Assembly (NCBI GenBank): GCA_900320515.1
Contig: ONSJ01000004.1
Coordinates: forward strand, 51,711 to 115,710
Source of the DNA: an uncultured Methanobrevibacter sp.
GTDB lineage: Archaea > Methanobacteriota > Methanobacteria > Methanobacteriales > Methanobacteriaceae
DNA: 64,000 bases
Direction: 5' to 3'
The notes under the pieces: generated by a model
What the model was told of the DNA's origin: nothing
Seen by the model: the letters and a program-made list of their open reading frames with translations, nothing else
Database searches by the model: none
Translations under genes and position numbers: made by a program
Shown: positions 35,268 to 43,763 of the stretch, one piece after another
Numbering within the stretch: the stretch's first letter is position 1
How the letters are laid out: each line of letters starts with the position of its first letter

Positions 35268-35909
35268 ATGGCTATTGATTTGACAGATATTGGAATTGAA
35301 GAAGGACAGAAATATGAAGGAATTTACACTACCATGAGCAGGGACGGTGTAAAGAATGCAGCTCCAATAGGAATTGTGTGCAAAGGCAAAGACAAACTTG
35401 GATGCAGGTTATTTGTCGGCACCAAAACCCTGAAAAACATTATGGAAACACGTAGATATGTTGTAAACATTACTTTTGACCCTATAAATTTTGTCAATTC
35501 AACCATCGGAAACCTGGATATTGAAGAGTTTACAGATGATGAGGACATTGCAATACTGAAAAATGCAGAAGCATATGTCATTTGTGATGTCACAGACATT
35601 AGAAAAATGGATCCGATTAAAGACCATGTAACATCAAATGGAGAGGCTTATATCATAAGCAGTGATGTTGTAGAAATCGTCAAAAATCATCCATGTGCAA
35701 AGGCTTTAAACCGAGGAGTATTTGCGCTTCTGGAATGCCTCACCAACTATACTAGACTTGATCTTGTAAGTAAGGAACAGCAGGATTATTTCATCGGAAG
35801 GTTTAATGAAAACAACCGTATGATTAAAAGGGTTTCAGGACCTGATACGATAAAAGCCATGGAAATTCTTAAAAACAGCATGATTGAAAAGGGTTTTGAT
35901 GTTAAATAG
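35268..35909 (+). CDS. DUF447 family flavin-binding protein
   Basis: A 213-residue protein. 'YEGIYTTMSRDGVKNAAPIGIV' type N-terminus (residues 17-35, seen as 'GVKNAAPIGIVCKG') is the split-barrel flavin-binding strand pattern, and the C-terminal helical part ('NRGVFALLECLTNYTRLDL') matches the DUF447 C-terminal domain. Archaeal DUF447 proteins bind FMN and resemble flavin reductases; the substrate is unknown. 'GGATGGTAAA' before the ATG gives a usable ribosome binding site. A kilobase of unusual sequence follows before the next conventional gene. Confidence 0.78.
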   Translation: MAIDLTDIGIEEGQKYEGIYTTMSRDGVKNAAPIGIVCKGKDKLGCRLFVGTKTLKNIMETRRYVVNITFDPINFVNSTIGNLDIEEFTDDEDIAILKNAEAYVICDVTDIRKMDPIKDHVTSNGEAYIISSDVVEIVKNHPCAKALNRGVFALLECLTNYTRLDLVSKEQQDYFIGRFNENNRMIKRVSGPDTIKAMEILKNSMIEKGFDVK

Positions 35910-35990
35910 GCTATGAATTTAACTTTAATTTTTCTGAGCTCATGGACTGGTGCTGAAACAAAATTATTTCAACAAAATGGCTTAATTAGA

Positions 35991-36119
35991 TTATTCGCTC
36001 CACTCATCACACACATCCATTATTTTAACTAATTTTTCATGGAATCTGATGTAATGTTGGGTATAAAGGCAAATATCAAATTCCGGATGTTTGCAGTTAT
36101 GGCATTCTTTTTCATCCAT
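35991..36119 (-). CDS. Predicted Cys/His-rich small protein, 42 residues
   Basis: A short minus-strand frame from ATG 36119 to TAA 35991. The peptide starts 'MDEKECHNCKHPEF' and continues with 'DICLYTQHYIRFHEK' and 'VCDEWSE'. Four cysteines (6, 9, 17, 37) with interspersed His make a plausible single zinc or iron site, C-x2-C-x7-C-x19-C. This composition is unlikely by chance in A/T-rich DNA, so I prefer it to the longer plus-strand frame that overlaps it (36039-36221). No clear Shine-Dalgarno sequence is present. A TATA-like ACCATATATAGG lies about 120 bases upstream. I recognise no family. Confidence 0.5.
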   Translation of the reverse strand: MDEKECHNCKHPEFDICLYTQHYIRFHEKLVKIMDVCDEWSE

Positions 36120-36377
36120 GATATTTTATATGATATGAGGTATCCGTCACTGCAACAGAATCTAACATTACCTGATGAGGTTTCTGCTACTGTATCTGAA
36201 ATTCTGTTAATTCAGTTTTAATTATTGCATAAACCTATATATGGTATGTTTTATTGACTGCAATTTTTCAAAATGACTACAATTTCCCTAAATGGCTTCA
36301 ACAAGCCTTAAATAGGATTTAAATCATATATTTTTTAGTAAAGAACCTCGCTATAGTATGGTAGGAGGTGAATAAAC

Positions 36378-36521
36378 ATGAAATTATTATTTTCAAGTAA
36401 TGTTTGTTTATTAATCAATTCAGTTTTTTCCGTATGCTGCATTGGTGTTCTTTCCATGCATCTCCATGGAGGTGAGAACAGTGGAGTTAATTATCTTCAC
36501 GATTGGAACATATTGGTTTAA
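36378..36521 (+). CDS. Predicted small protein a (47 residues) with perfect ribosome binding site
   Basis: The frame runs from ATG 36378 to TAA 36521. GGAGGTGA at 36364-36371 lies six bases before the ATG, as strong as any site in the window. The N-terminal half is hydrophobic and Cys-containing ('CLLINSVFSVCCIGVLS'), the C-terminal half is polar with His and Trp. A TATA-like ATCATATATTTT lies near 36323-36334. ACCTC at 36345-36349 could pair with the GAGGT of the ribosome binding site. No homologue is recognised. It overlaps small protein b in another frame by 41 bases. A leader peptide or the first cistron of a two-peptide unit are both possible. Confidence 0.45.
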   Translation: MKLLFSSNVCLLINSVFSVCCIGVLSMHLHGGENSGVNYLHDWNILV

Positions 36522-36573
36522 TATTGATTCAGTTATTAAATCATTAATGATTCTGATAAAACGTAGAAGATAA
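36481..36573 (+). CDS. Predicted hydrophobic-basic micropeptide b (30 residues)
   Basis: GTG 36481 to TAA 36573, in a different frame from peptide a. GGAGGTGA at 36468-36475 lies five bases before the GTG. That site sits inside a hairpin (CATCTC with GAGGTG around CATG, 36459-36474), so translation of peptide a would be needed to open it. The peptide begins 'MELIIFTIGTYWF', continues with a hydrophobic 'SLMILI' and ends 'KRRR'. Short hydrophobic peptides with a basic end resemble type I toxins or membrane-active peptides. TCACCTC at 36586-36592, just after the stop, is an exact complement of GAGGTGA in both ribosome binding sites. Function is unknown. Confidence 0.4.
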   Translation: MELIIFTIGTYWFNIDSVIKSLMILIKRRR

Positions 36574-36601
36574 TTGCTCACGTTTTCACCTCAATTTAAT
36601 G

Positions 36602-36690
36602 GGTAATTAAATATAAAACGATTCAATGATGGGCTTTGAAAACTTTGTTTTCGTGAGGTCTTTTCCCTAGATGGAAACTGTTTAATTACC
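36602..36690 (+). ncRNA. Structured 3' RNA element closed by a 10-bp stem
   Basis: GGTAATTAAA at 36602-36611 pairs perfectly with TTTAATTACC at 36681-36690. Inside are two hairpins: GAAAAC with GTTTTC around TTT (36638-36652), and TTTCC with GGAAA around a six-base loop (about 36662-36677). A T-rich stretch follows at 36691-36698. This looks like a three- or four-way junction ending the transcript that carries the small ORFs. It may be a terminator, a stability element or an independent RNA. I match it to no known family. Confidence 0.45.
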
Positions 36691-36744
36691 TATTTTTTAA
36701 AATTAATAGTTAAGTTTATATAATATTTTAATAATATGATAATA

Positions 36745-36868
36745 CAAGAGAATTACGTTTAAAGTAAGCCTCTAAAGGAAAAATAAAATTGATTAGAATT
36801 TTAATGTCTAATGCGGAATATTGTAGAGATTTTTTCTCTGCAATAAGACATTAAATTTGACTTTTTTT
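36745..36868 (+). ncRNA. Candidate small RNA with nested hairpin terminator
   Basis: A TATA box, GTTTATATAATATT, lies at 36714-36727, which predicts a transcript start near 36745. The RNA would end in a strong two-part structure. The outer stem TTAATGTCT (36801-36809) pairs with AGACATTAA (36846-36854). The inner stem TATTGTAGAGA (36819-36829) pairs with TCTCTGCAATA (36835-36845) with one G-T pair and a five-base loop. Nine unpaired bases, AATGCGGAA, lie only on the 5' side. Eight T residues follow at 36862-36869. The start of the RNA is inferred from the TATA spacing. A 21-codon frame (from TTG 36789) crosses the hairpin but is not convincing. Confidence 0.5.
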
Positions 36869-36954
36869 TATCATTGATTTTTACTAATTTTCGGATATTT
36901 ATTTAAATAATAATCTCATTATATAATTATAGTGAATTTTTGGAGTTTTATTTT

Positions 36955-38040
36955 ATGAAAATAGCTATGGTTGGTCAGTTCCCTCCACATGTCGGAGGGG
37001 TTGGTGTTCATATTCATACCTTATCAAAAAGATTGGTCGAGATGGGCCATGAGGTTTATGTGATAACTTATCCTCACAAGGAAATCAAGGATATTGATGG
37101 AATTCATGTCATTCCAACAAAAGGACTTAGCATTAAAGGAATCAGAGGATTGATGTTTAAGAAGAATGCTAAAAAGGCATTGGAAAATCTTTTGGAAACC
37201 GAAGACATTGACATTATTCATGGCCATTACTTGTTCCCTGCCGGAGCAGCGGCTGTTGAAGTTGGGAAAAAATATAATATCAAGACATATGTAACTGCAC
37301 ATGGTTCCGACATGTTTGAACTGTATAAAAATCAGTCTTTCATGCGTTCTACAGTCAGAAAGGTATTGGAAGAGGCTGATGGTGTTTTTGCAGTAAGCAA
37401 TGCATTAAGGCATGAGATAATTGCAACAGGCGTTGTGGGAATAGCCAACAAAACCAAACTTTCATGGAACTCCGTTGACATCAATAAATTTTCAACCAAA
37501 CATAATGATTCATTTAAAAAGGAATATAAACTTGAAGACAAGCCTATCGTTCTTTTTGTCGGCAACCTGATTAAAAGGAAAAACGTTGATTCACTTCTCG
37601 AAGCCAAAAAGGTTGCAAACAGTGACTATTACCTGGTTGTTGTTGGGGACGGCCCTTTATTTAAAAAGCTCAGAAAGAAAGTTGAAGAGGAACACATTCG
37701 TGATGTGATATTTACAGGTTCCCGTGATGATGTGGAGGACATCATCCCGAGCTGTGATGTTTTGATTCTGCCGTCCTATTCTGAAAGCTTCGGTTTGGTA
37801 TTGATTGAGGCATTGGCATGCGGCAAGCCGGTTATCGGAAGTGATGTTGGAGGAATTACTGAAATCATCACAGATGATGTTGGACTGCTGATTGATCCAA
37901 CTAAGGTTTCTTCAATAGCTATGGCGGTCGATAGGATGGTCAATGATGAAAACTTAAGGCTGATTTTCTCAATGAATGCAAGAAACAGGGCATTGGATTT
38001 TTCCGTAGTTGATATTCCATATGAGGAGCTTAAACAATGA
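36955..38040 (+). CDS. Glycosyltransferase family 4 protein
   Basis: A 361-residue GT-B fold glycosyltransferase. The N-terminal 'QFPPHVGGVGVHIHTLSKRL' is the acceptor-side glycine-rich loop of GT4 enzymes, 'GHYLFPAGAAAVE' and 'VTAHGSDMF' follow, and the donor-binding 'VLILPSYSESFGLVLIEALA' with 'CGKPVIGSDVGGITEII' contains the E-x7-E motif. It builds a surface polysaccharide or glycolipid; the sugar is unknown. The start is ATG 36955 with GGAG upstream; a TTG at 36940 is in frame. The stop overlaps the aroK start by four bases, an operon although the functions are unrelated. Confidence 0.88.
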   Translation: MKIAMVGQFPPHVGGVGVHIHTLSKRLVEMGHEVYVITYPHKEIKDIDGIHVIPTKGLSIKGIRGLMFKKNAKKALENLLETEDIDIIHGHYLFPAGAAAVEVGKKYNIKTYVTAHGSDMFELYKNQSFMRSTVRKVLEEADGVFAVSNALRHEIIATGVVGIANKTKLSWNSVDINKFSTKHNDSFKKEYKLEDKPIVLFVGNLIKRKNVDSLLEAKKVANSDYYLVVVGDGPLFKKLRKKVEEEHIRDVIFTGSRDDVEDIIPSCDVLILPSYSESFGLVLIEALACGKPVIGSDVGGITEIITDDVGLLIDPTKVSSIAMAVDRMVNDENLRLIFSMNARNRALDFSVVDIPYEELKQ

Positions 38041-38903
38041 AAAAAACAGTAAGGTCTCCCGGTTCAGCAACAATAATCAATGCCATCGCCACAGGATTCG
38101 GTTCCGCATTCGGAATCGGTTTGGACATCAGATGTGAGGCAAAGTCAATTTCAAAGGGCATTGAATGTGCCAATGATGTTGGTGCAGACACAGGATTAAT
38201 GGATTTGTGCGTTCAGAAGGTTTTTGGCCATTATAACATCAATTCTGATGAATTTGGAGTCAGTCTGAAGACAAAATCCAGCTTGCCTATGGCGTCAGGC
38301 CTTTCAAGCAGCAGCGCTTCGTCAAATGCCATTGTAAAAGTCACATCAGAAATTGTCGCAGAGGAATTTGATTTGAACCCTCTGAATGACTTGGAAATAA
38401 TCAACATGGCTATTGATGCCTCTCTTGATGCGGGCGTTACAATCACCGGCTCTTTTGATGATGCAACCGCCTCATATTTTGGAGGGGTTGTTGTAACCGA
38501 CAATAAAAATAGGAAATTCGTCATTAGGGAAAGGATGGAGGAACATGACATTTTGATTTACATGCCAAATTTCCATTCAAAATCCGGCGATTCGGATGTC
38601 GGACGCATGAAAGTTCTCTCTCCATTGGTTGAAACCGCATATGATTTTGCATCCAAAAAGGATTATTTCAAGGCAATCAACTTGAATGGTTTGATTTATG
38701 CATCCACATTAGGATTCAATTCAGCAATCGCTATTGATGCTCTGCAGGCGGGAGCATTTGCATCAGGCCTGTCAGGAACAGGTTCTGCCTTTTTTGCAGT
38801 TGTTGATGAAGATTCAACAGGTGATGTCCAGGATGTGTGGAGCAAATATGAAGGGCGAGTAATCGAAACCGCCGTTGACAATGATGGATGTTGTTTGCTG
38901 TAG
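38037..38903 (+). CDS. aroK: Archaeal shikimate kinase (GHMP type)
   Basis: A 288-residue GHMP-superfamily kinase that phosphorylates shikimate in aromatic amino acid synthesis and replaces the bacterial P-loop AroK in archaea. The phosphate loop is 'SSLPMASGLSSSSASSNA' near residue 82. The N-terminal 'SPGSATIINAIATGFGSAFGI' and the C-terminal 'AFASGLSGTGSAFFAV' are typical of this family rather than of homoserine or mevalonate kinases. A chorismate mutase gene follows 92 bases downstream, agreeing with the pathway. Confidence 0.92.
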   Translation: MKKTVRSPGSATIINAIATGFGSAFGIGLDIRCEAKSISKGIECANDVGADTGLMDLCVQKVFGHYNINSDEFGVSLKTKSSLPMASGLSSSSASSNAIVKVTSEIVAEEFDLNPLNDLEIINMAIDASLDAGVTITGSFDDATASYFGGVVVTDNKNRKFVIRERMEEHDILIYMPNFHSKSGDSDVGRMKVLSPLVETAYDFASKKDYFKAINLNGLIYASTLGFNSAIAIDALQAGAFASGLSGTGSAFFAVVDEDSTGDVQDVWSKYEGRVIETAVDNDGCCLL

Positions 38904-38995
38904 TCAAATAGATTTTTACCATAATTTTAAAAATAAACATATAGTTTATATACTATGATTTTAATAAATTATATTATTATCAATTTGGTGATTTT

Positions 38996-39337
38996 TTGAA
39001 AAGTAATAATGACGAAATATCTTTTGAAAATGAAAAAGAAGCAAGAATACTTCTCGAAGAATCCAGAATGCGTATTGATGAAATTGATAATGAGTTATGT
39101 GATTTAATTTCCGAGAGAACTTCTCTTGCAAAGGGTATTGTCTTTTCTAAGCAATATCTTGGCATGCCTATTTATGATGAAAGTCGGGAAAAGGCAGTCC
39201 ATGAGAAAATCGAGAAGTTGGCTAAGGAAAAGGATCTTGATGTTGTTATTATTGATCAAATCGTAAATATGCTAACAATTTTAAGTAAAAATGAGCAGAA
39301 AGAAATTTTAAGGAGGAATGTTGATGGGCAATATTAG
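38996..39337 (+). CDS. Chorismate mutase (AroQ type)
   Basis: A 113-residue all-helical enzyme converting chorismate to prephenate for phenylalanine and tyrosine. The AroQ pattern is visible: '[25 protein letters not shown]' type helix 1 with the key Arg and Lys (seen as '[19 protein letters not shown]'), and '[13 protein letters not shown]' before helix 2, where the Arg and Glu face the substrate. The start is TTG 38996, fixed by GGTGA at 38987-38991; the same GGTGA-then-TTG arrangement is used by tes. Its 3' end overlaps the S17e start by 14 bases. Confidence 0.85.
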   Translation: MKSNNDEISFENEKEARILLEESRMRIDEIDNELCDLISERTSLAKGIVFSKQYLGMPIYDESREKAVHEKIEKLAKEKDLDVVIIDQIVNMLTILSKNEQKEILRRNVDGQY

Positions 39338-39428
39338 AACTTCATTTGTTAAACGTTTAGCAAAAGAACTTATTGAAACTCATAAAGGTGTTTTCACTAC
39401 TGATTTTGAAGAAAATAAAAAAGACTAA
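39324..39428 (+). pseudogene. rps17e: Truncated 30S ribosomal protein S17e, 34 codons
   Basis: The frame begins '[16 protein letters not shown]' and continues '[15 protein letters not shown]' before a TAA at 39426. This is the N-terminus of archaeal S17e, in its usual position after chorismate mutase and before aspartate kinase. Family members run to about 62 residues and contain a conserved 'STKHLRNKIAGY' segment, which is absent. The 190 bases after the stop are T-rich and encode no continuation in any frame. GGAGG at 39311-39315 is a good ribosome binding site. Either the C-terminal half was lost, with a full copy elsewhere or S17e dispensable, or the assembly is at fault. Confidence 0.78.
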
Positions 39429-39619
39429 GCTTTTTTCATATTTTTTTACTCTTTTTTTATAAAACTCTTTTTTTTAATTTACTCTTTTTTAATTATCAAT
39501 ATCCATATTTTAATTAAAGTATATTAATACGATTAAATAGAGATATATATGAATATTTTGTTTAGTTGATATGCTGAACAAATTTTCTATGAATAGTTTT
39601 TAAGAAATAGGTGAACTTA

Positions 39620-40840
39620 ATGGATTTGATAGTAGCAAAATTTGGTGGAACCTCGGTTGGTGACGGTTCCAGAATTAAAAAAGCGGCGCAGTCCGTAGTA
39701 AATGAGTATATGAAAGGGAATCAGGTAGTAGTTGTAGTTTCAGCAGTAAACAAGACTACCGATGAACTCATCGGGTTATCTGATGAGGCTGTTGGCACTA
39801 GTTTAACTGATAAACAGAAGGCAGAAATAATGGCCATGGGTGAACTGACTAGTGTTAGATTATTTTCAGCAACTATTGAATCTTTAGGAGTCAAGTCTGA
39901 ATATATTGACCCATATCATGAATTATGGCCGATTGTAACAGATTCCAATTCCTTAGAGGCAAGCATTGATTTCAATACCACTACCAAAAAGGCGGAAGGA
40001 ATTAAAAATCTTGTCAGCCAAGGAATCATACCTGTTGTTTGCGGATTTTTAGGCCAGGGTCCAAGCGGTGAAGTCACCACCCTGGGAAGGGGTGGAAGCG
40101 ACATTACAGCATTCCTTCTTGGGCACTGTCTGGATGCATCTGAAGTTGTCATCGTCACAGATGTTGAAGGTGTGATGTCAACCGATCCGAACAAAATTGA
40201 AGAGGCTCAACTGCTTGATGAAATTTCAGTTGAGGAAATGAGGGATTTGGCCACTCATGGAGCGCAGGTCCTGCATCCTCATGCATTAAAATATAAAGAT
40301 CCATCCATTTCTGCAAAAATTATCAATTTCGCTCATGGAGACCTGTCTTCAAAGGGAACACGTATTGTAGGCCCTTTTGAGGGAGACATGTTGAAGTGTG
40401 TAACTATGTATAATAACCCTATTTCACTTATAGCCATTGTTGGTGAGGCAATGCTTAAAAAAACCGGATTGATTGCTCAGTTATCCGGAAGCCTGGCTGA
40501 ATCAGACATTAACATTTTTGGCATTTCAGCAGGTCAGAATTCAATTACAACATTTGTAGATAAATCCGATTCCAACAAGGCATATCATTTATTGCATCAG
40601 GTTGTTGTGGACACTGATGTATTGAGTTCTCTATCATTGGGAAGAGACACAGCTATGATTACATTTGTAAGCCCGGATATTATTGACACTCCGGGAATAA
40701 TTTCAGATATTACAGAACCACTCAGAAAAAATGAAATCAATATTGTCGAGATTATTTCATCACAAACAGCAATCGTATTATTTGTCAACTGGGAAGATGG
40801 TGAAAAAGCACGTGAATTAATTAAAGAGGTTTTAGAATGA
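39620..40840 (+). CDS. lysC: Aspartate kinase
   Basis: A 406-residue aspartokinase that makes aspartyl phosphate, the first step to lysine, threonine and methionine. '[18 protein letters not shown]' at the N-terminus binds ATP and aspartate; '[16 protein letters not shown]' and '[14 protein letters not shown]' are further kinase motifs. The C-terminal 140 residues are two ACT domains ('[11 protein letters not shown]' and '[11 protein letters not shown]'), the site of feedback inhibition by end products. GGTGA at 39610-39614 fixes ATG 39620. It overlaps dapA by four bases and heads the lysC-dapA-dapB-asd operon. Confidence 0.95.
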   Translation: MDLIVAKFGGTSVGDGSRIKKAAQSVVNEYMKGNQVVVVVSAVNKTTDELIGLSDEAVGTSLTDKQKAEIMAMGELTSVRLFSATIESLGVKSEYIDPYHELWPIVTDSNSLEASIDFNTTTKKAEGIKNLVSQGIIPVVCGFLGQGPSGEVTTLGRGGSDITAFLLGHCLDASEVVIVTDVEGVMSTDPNKIEEAQLLDEISVEEMRDLATHGAQVLHPHALKYKDPSISAKIINFAHGDLSSKGTRIVGPFEGDMLKCVTMYNNPISLIAIVGEAMLKKTGLIAQLSGSLAESDINIFGISAGQNSITTFVDKSDSNKAYHLLHQVVVDTDVLSSLSLGRDTAMITFVSPDIIDTPGIISDITEPLRKNEINIVEIISSQTAIVLFVNWEDGEKARELIKEVLE

Positions 40841-41730
40841 ATTTTGAAGGAACATATGTTGCAATGGTAACACCATTCACAAAAGATAAGAAAATTGATG
40901 AAGAAGGTTTTAGATCAAATATAAACTATCTAATCGAAAAGGGCGTATCAGGTTTGGTCGGTGCAGGTACCACCGGTGAATCTGCTACAGTAAACCATGA
41001 AGAGCATCAGGAAATCATCGATATTCTCGTTGATGAGGTCGACGGAAGAGTCGAAACTATAGCCGGAACCGGAAGTAATGCAACTTCAGAAGCTATTTCT
41101 TTAACCCAATATGCAGTTGATGCGGGTGCAGATGCAGCATTGTTGATCACTCCATATTACAACAAACCGCAACAGCATGCAGTTATTGAACATTACAGGT
41201 CTGTTGCCGAAGCTGCAGACATTCCTATTGTGGCTTATAACGTACCGTCCCGTACCGGACTCAATATGGATGTTGACACTATCGTGGAACTGGCAAAGAT
41301 TGATGGAATTGATGCTGTTAAAGAAGCCAGCGGAAGTGTGGACAAGGTTTCAGACATTTACAGGGCACTTACTCATGAAGGGCTTGAAGATGAATTCAAC
41401 ATCCTTTCAGGTGAAGACTCATTGACATTGCCTCTCATGGCAGTCGGTGCAACAGGTGTAATTTCCGCTTCTGCAAATATAGATACAAGAAGAATGGTAT
41501 TGATGGTTGACAGCATCTTGAATGATGATTATACAAGAGCTATGGAACTTCACTATGAAATGGTCGAATTGATTAGGGCACTTTTCATTGAAACCAATCC
41601 GGTTCCTGTTAAAACTGCAATGAACCTTATGGGATTGCCTTCAGGACCTTTAAGACAGCCATTGGCTGAAATGAAACCGGAAAACCTTGAAGTTCTTAAA
41701 AAAGCATTAAAAGATTCTGAATTAATATAA
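40837..41730 (+). CDS. dapA: 4-Hydroxy-tetrahydrodipicolinate synthase
   Basis: A 297-residue TIM-barrel lyase that condenses pyruvate with aspartate semialdehyde, the first committed step to lysine. '[17 protein letters not shown]' near residue 40 and '[19 protein letters not shown]' near residue 105 are DapA hallmarks. Tyr of 'YNVPSRTG' and the Schiff-base Lys of 'AVKEASG' near residue 160 form the active site. It overlaps lysC by four bases and is followed by dapB after 12 bases. Confidence 0.95.
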   Translation: MNFEGTYVAMVTPFTKDKKIDEEGFRSNINYLIEKGVSGLVGAGTTGESATVNHEEHQEIIDILVDEVDGRVETIAGTGSNATSEAISLTQYAVDAGADAALLITPYYNKPQQHAVIEHYRSVAEAADIPIVAYNVPSRTGLNMDVDTIVELAKIDGIDAVKEASGSVDKVSDIYRALTHEGLEDEFNILSGEDSLTLPLMAVGATGVISASANIDTRRMVLMVDSILNDDYTRAMELHYEMVELIRALFIETNPVPVKTAMNLMGLPSGPLRQPLAEMKPENLEVLKKALKDSELI

Positions 41731-41742
41731 ATAGGTAATAAT

Positions 41743-42564
41743 ATGATTAAAGTAGCAGTGACTGGAGCTGCAGGAAGAATGGGCTCCGGAATTATTAGGA
41801 AAATCACAGAACAAGACGATATGGAAGTAGTTGCGGCTATTGAAATGCCAAACACTCCTTTAGCAGGTAAAGATGCAGGTCTTCAGGCCGGAATCGATGA
41901 ACTTGGAGTTGAAATTACTGGCTCTGAAAAATTGGAAGAAACCTTGAAGGCTTCAAAACCTGATGTGTTGGTTGATTTCACAATCGCACATGCGGCTGTG
42001 GAAACAATTAAAACCGCAACATCATGTGGAGTTGGAGTAGTTGTTGGAACTACCGGGTTCAGCGATGAACAGATGCAGTCAAACATTCAGAATGTCAAGG
42101 ATAACAATGTTCCTGCAGTAATCTCATCAAACATGGCTATTGGAGTAAACGTATTCTTCAATACTTTAAAGAAACTGGCTCCATTGTTATATGATTTTGA
42201 TATTGAAATTATTGAAGCTCACCACAATCAGAAAAAGGATGCACCGTCAGGAACAGCTATGACTGCCTTTGAAGTAATAGCTGAAGAGCTTGGCCGTGAC
42301 ACTGAAGAGGTTGGAGTTTACGGAAGACACGGTTTGGTCGGAAAAAGAACTCCTGAAGAAATTGGTGTTCATGCTATCCGTGGTGGAGACATCGTTGGAG
42401 ACCACACCGTAATGTTTGTGGGTGATGGTGAAAGAATAGAGCTCAAACACCAGGCACATACAAGGGAAGTATTTATTGCCGGTGTAATCAGGGCTATCAG
42501 ATACATTCCAAATGCTGAAAAAGGTATTGTCAGCAGTATGAATGATGTTTTAGGATTAGAATAG
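41743..42564 (+). CDS. dapB: 4-Hydroxy-tetrahydrodipicolinate reductase
   Basis: A 273-residue reductase that uses NAD(P)H on the DapA product. The Rossmann loop is 'VTGAAGRMGSGI' at the N-terminus. 'DFTIAHAAVETI', 'GTTGFSDEQM' and 'SNMAIGVNVF' follow, and the catalytic 'EIIEAHHNQKKDAPSGTA' lies near residue 152, with His-His and Lys as in known DapB. 'VHAIRGGDIVGDH' is the usual C-terminal element. The Asd gene begins nine bases after its stop. Confidence 0.96.
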   Translation: MIKVAVTGAAGRMGSGIIRKITEQDDMEVVAAIEMPNTPLAGKDAGLQAGIDELGVEITGSEKLEETLKASKPDVLVDFTIAHAAVETIKTATSCGVGVVVGTTGFSDEQMQSNIQNVKDNNVPAVISSNMAIGVNVFFNTLKKLAPLLYDFDIEIIEAHHNQKKDAPSGTAMTAFEVIAEELGRDTEEVGVYGRHGLVGKRTPEEIGVHAIRGGDIVGDHTVMFVGDGERIELKHQAHTREVFIAGVIRAIRYIPNAEKGIVSSMNDVLGLE

Positions 42565-42573
42565 GTGTTAAAT

Positions 42574-43623
42574 ATGGTAAATGTAGGAGTACTTGGCGCA
42601 ACTGGAATGGTTGGCCAAAGGTTTATTCAATTGCTTGAAAATCATCCTGATTTTAAAGTGACTGCACTTGCTGCTTCTTCAAGATCTGCAGGTAAAAGAT
42701 ATGAGGATGCCACAACTTGGTATATGGATAATGAAATGCCGGAATCAGTAAAGGATATTGAAGTTATTGAAACTGATCCTAAGGCTATGGATGATGATGT
42801 GGATATCGTATTTTCATCTCTCCCTGCTGATTTTGCGCTTACTGTTGAAAAGGAATATGCTAAGGATTATGTTGTTGCAAGTAATGCCAGTGCACACAGG
42901 ATGAAGAAAAACATTCCATTGGTGATTCCTGAAGTCAATCCTGAATGTTTAGACATGATAGATGCTCAGCAAAAGGAAAATGACTGGGACGGATTCATTG
43001 TAACCAATCCAAATTGTTCAACTATTGCGCTTGCGTTAACATTAAAACCTATTGTTGATAATTTTGATGTTAAATCAGTTAGGGTATCAACCATGCAAGC
43101 GGTGTCCGGTGCAGGTTATAACGGCGTTCCATCAATGGCTATTGTTGATAATCTTGTTCCTTACATTGGTGGGGAAGAAGAAAAAATGGAAAGCGAATCA
43201 TTATATTTGCTGGGTAAATATGACGGTAATGATGTAGTCAATGCAGATTTCAAATTAAGTGCGTCATGTCATCGGGTGCCTGTTATTGATGGTCATACTG
43301 AAGCGGTATTTATTGAGTTGGCTGATGATTTTGACATTGCCGATGTCGGTGATAAAATGTCAAACTTTAAAGGTTTGCCACAAGAGTTGAATTTATTCTC
43401 AGCTCCTGAAAATCCGGTTATTGTTAAAGAAGAATCTGACAGGCCACAACCAAGAATGGACAGAAATGCAAGTAATGGTATGGCTGTAACTGTTGGCAGA
43501 CTCAGAAAAGATGCTGCATTCGACAACAGTTTCAAATATGTTTTAGTTGGTCACAATACTATTCGTGGTGCGGCTGGAGCATCAATATTGAATGCTGAAT
43601 TAATAAATGATAAAATACTCTAA
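42574..43623 (+). CDS. asd: Aspartate-semialdehyde dehydrogenase
   Basis: A 349-residue dehydrogenase that reduces aspartyl phosphate to the semialdehyde used by DapA. 'GVLGATGMVGQRF' binds NADP, the active-site Cys lies in 'VTNPNCSTIALAL' near residue 148, and the catalytic His and Arg lie in 'ASCHRVPVIDGHTEAV'. The pattern is that of archaeal and fungal Asd. The start is ATG 42574; a GTG at 42565 is in frame but GGTG itself serves as the ribosome binding site. It closes the aspartate-pathway operon. Confidence 0.95.
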   Translation: MVNVGVLGATGMVGQRFIQLLENHPDFKVTALAASSRSAGKRYEDATTWYMDNEMPESVKDIEVIETDPKAMDDDVDIVFSSLPADFALTVEKEYAKDYVVASNASAHRMKKNIPLVIPEVNPECLDMIDAQQKENDWDGFIVTNPNCSTIALALTLKPIVDNFDVKSVRVSTMQAVSGAGYNGVPSMAIVDNLVPYIGGEEEKMESESLYLLGKYDGNDVVNADFKLSASCHRVPVIDGHTEAVFIELADDFDIADVGDKMSNFKGLPQELNLFSAPENPVIVKEESDRPQPRMDRNASNGMAVTVGRLRKDAAFDNSFKYVLVGHNTIRGAAGASILNAELINDKIL

Positions 43624-43763
43624 TTTTATCCATTTATTTTTCTTATTTTTTTTAATTTTTACTGATTTTTCTATTTGTTTTCTATATGTTTTTTGTTTTA
43701 TTTTTTAGTTAATTTAAGGGTTTAATTTAAATAGTATAAAAGAAATATTTTATATCAAGGAAT

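Noticed and set aside
36039..36221. A 60-codon plus-strand frame in the 36-kb gap
   Set aside because: It lacks a ribosome binding site and lies opposite the Cys/His-rich minus-strand frame, whose composition is far less likely by chance.
36789..36854. A 21-codon frame starting with TTG inside the candidate small RNA
   Set aside because: It covers both arms of a nested hairpin whose pairing explains the sequence better than coding does.
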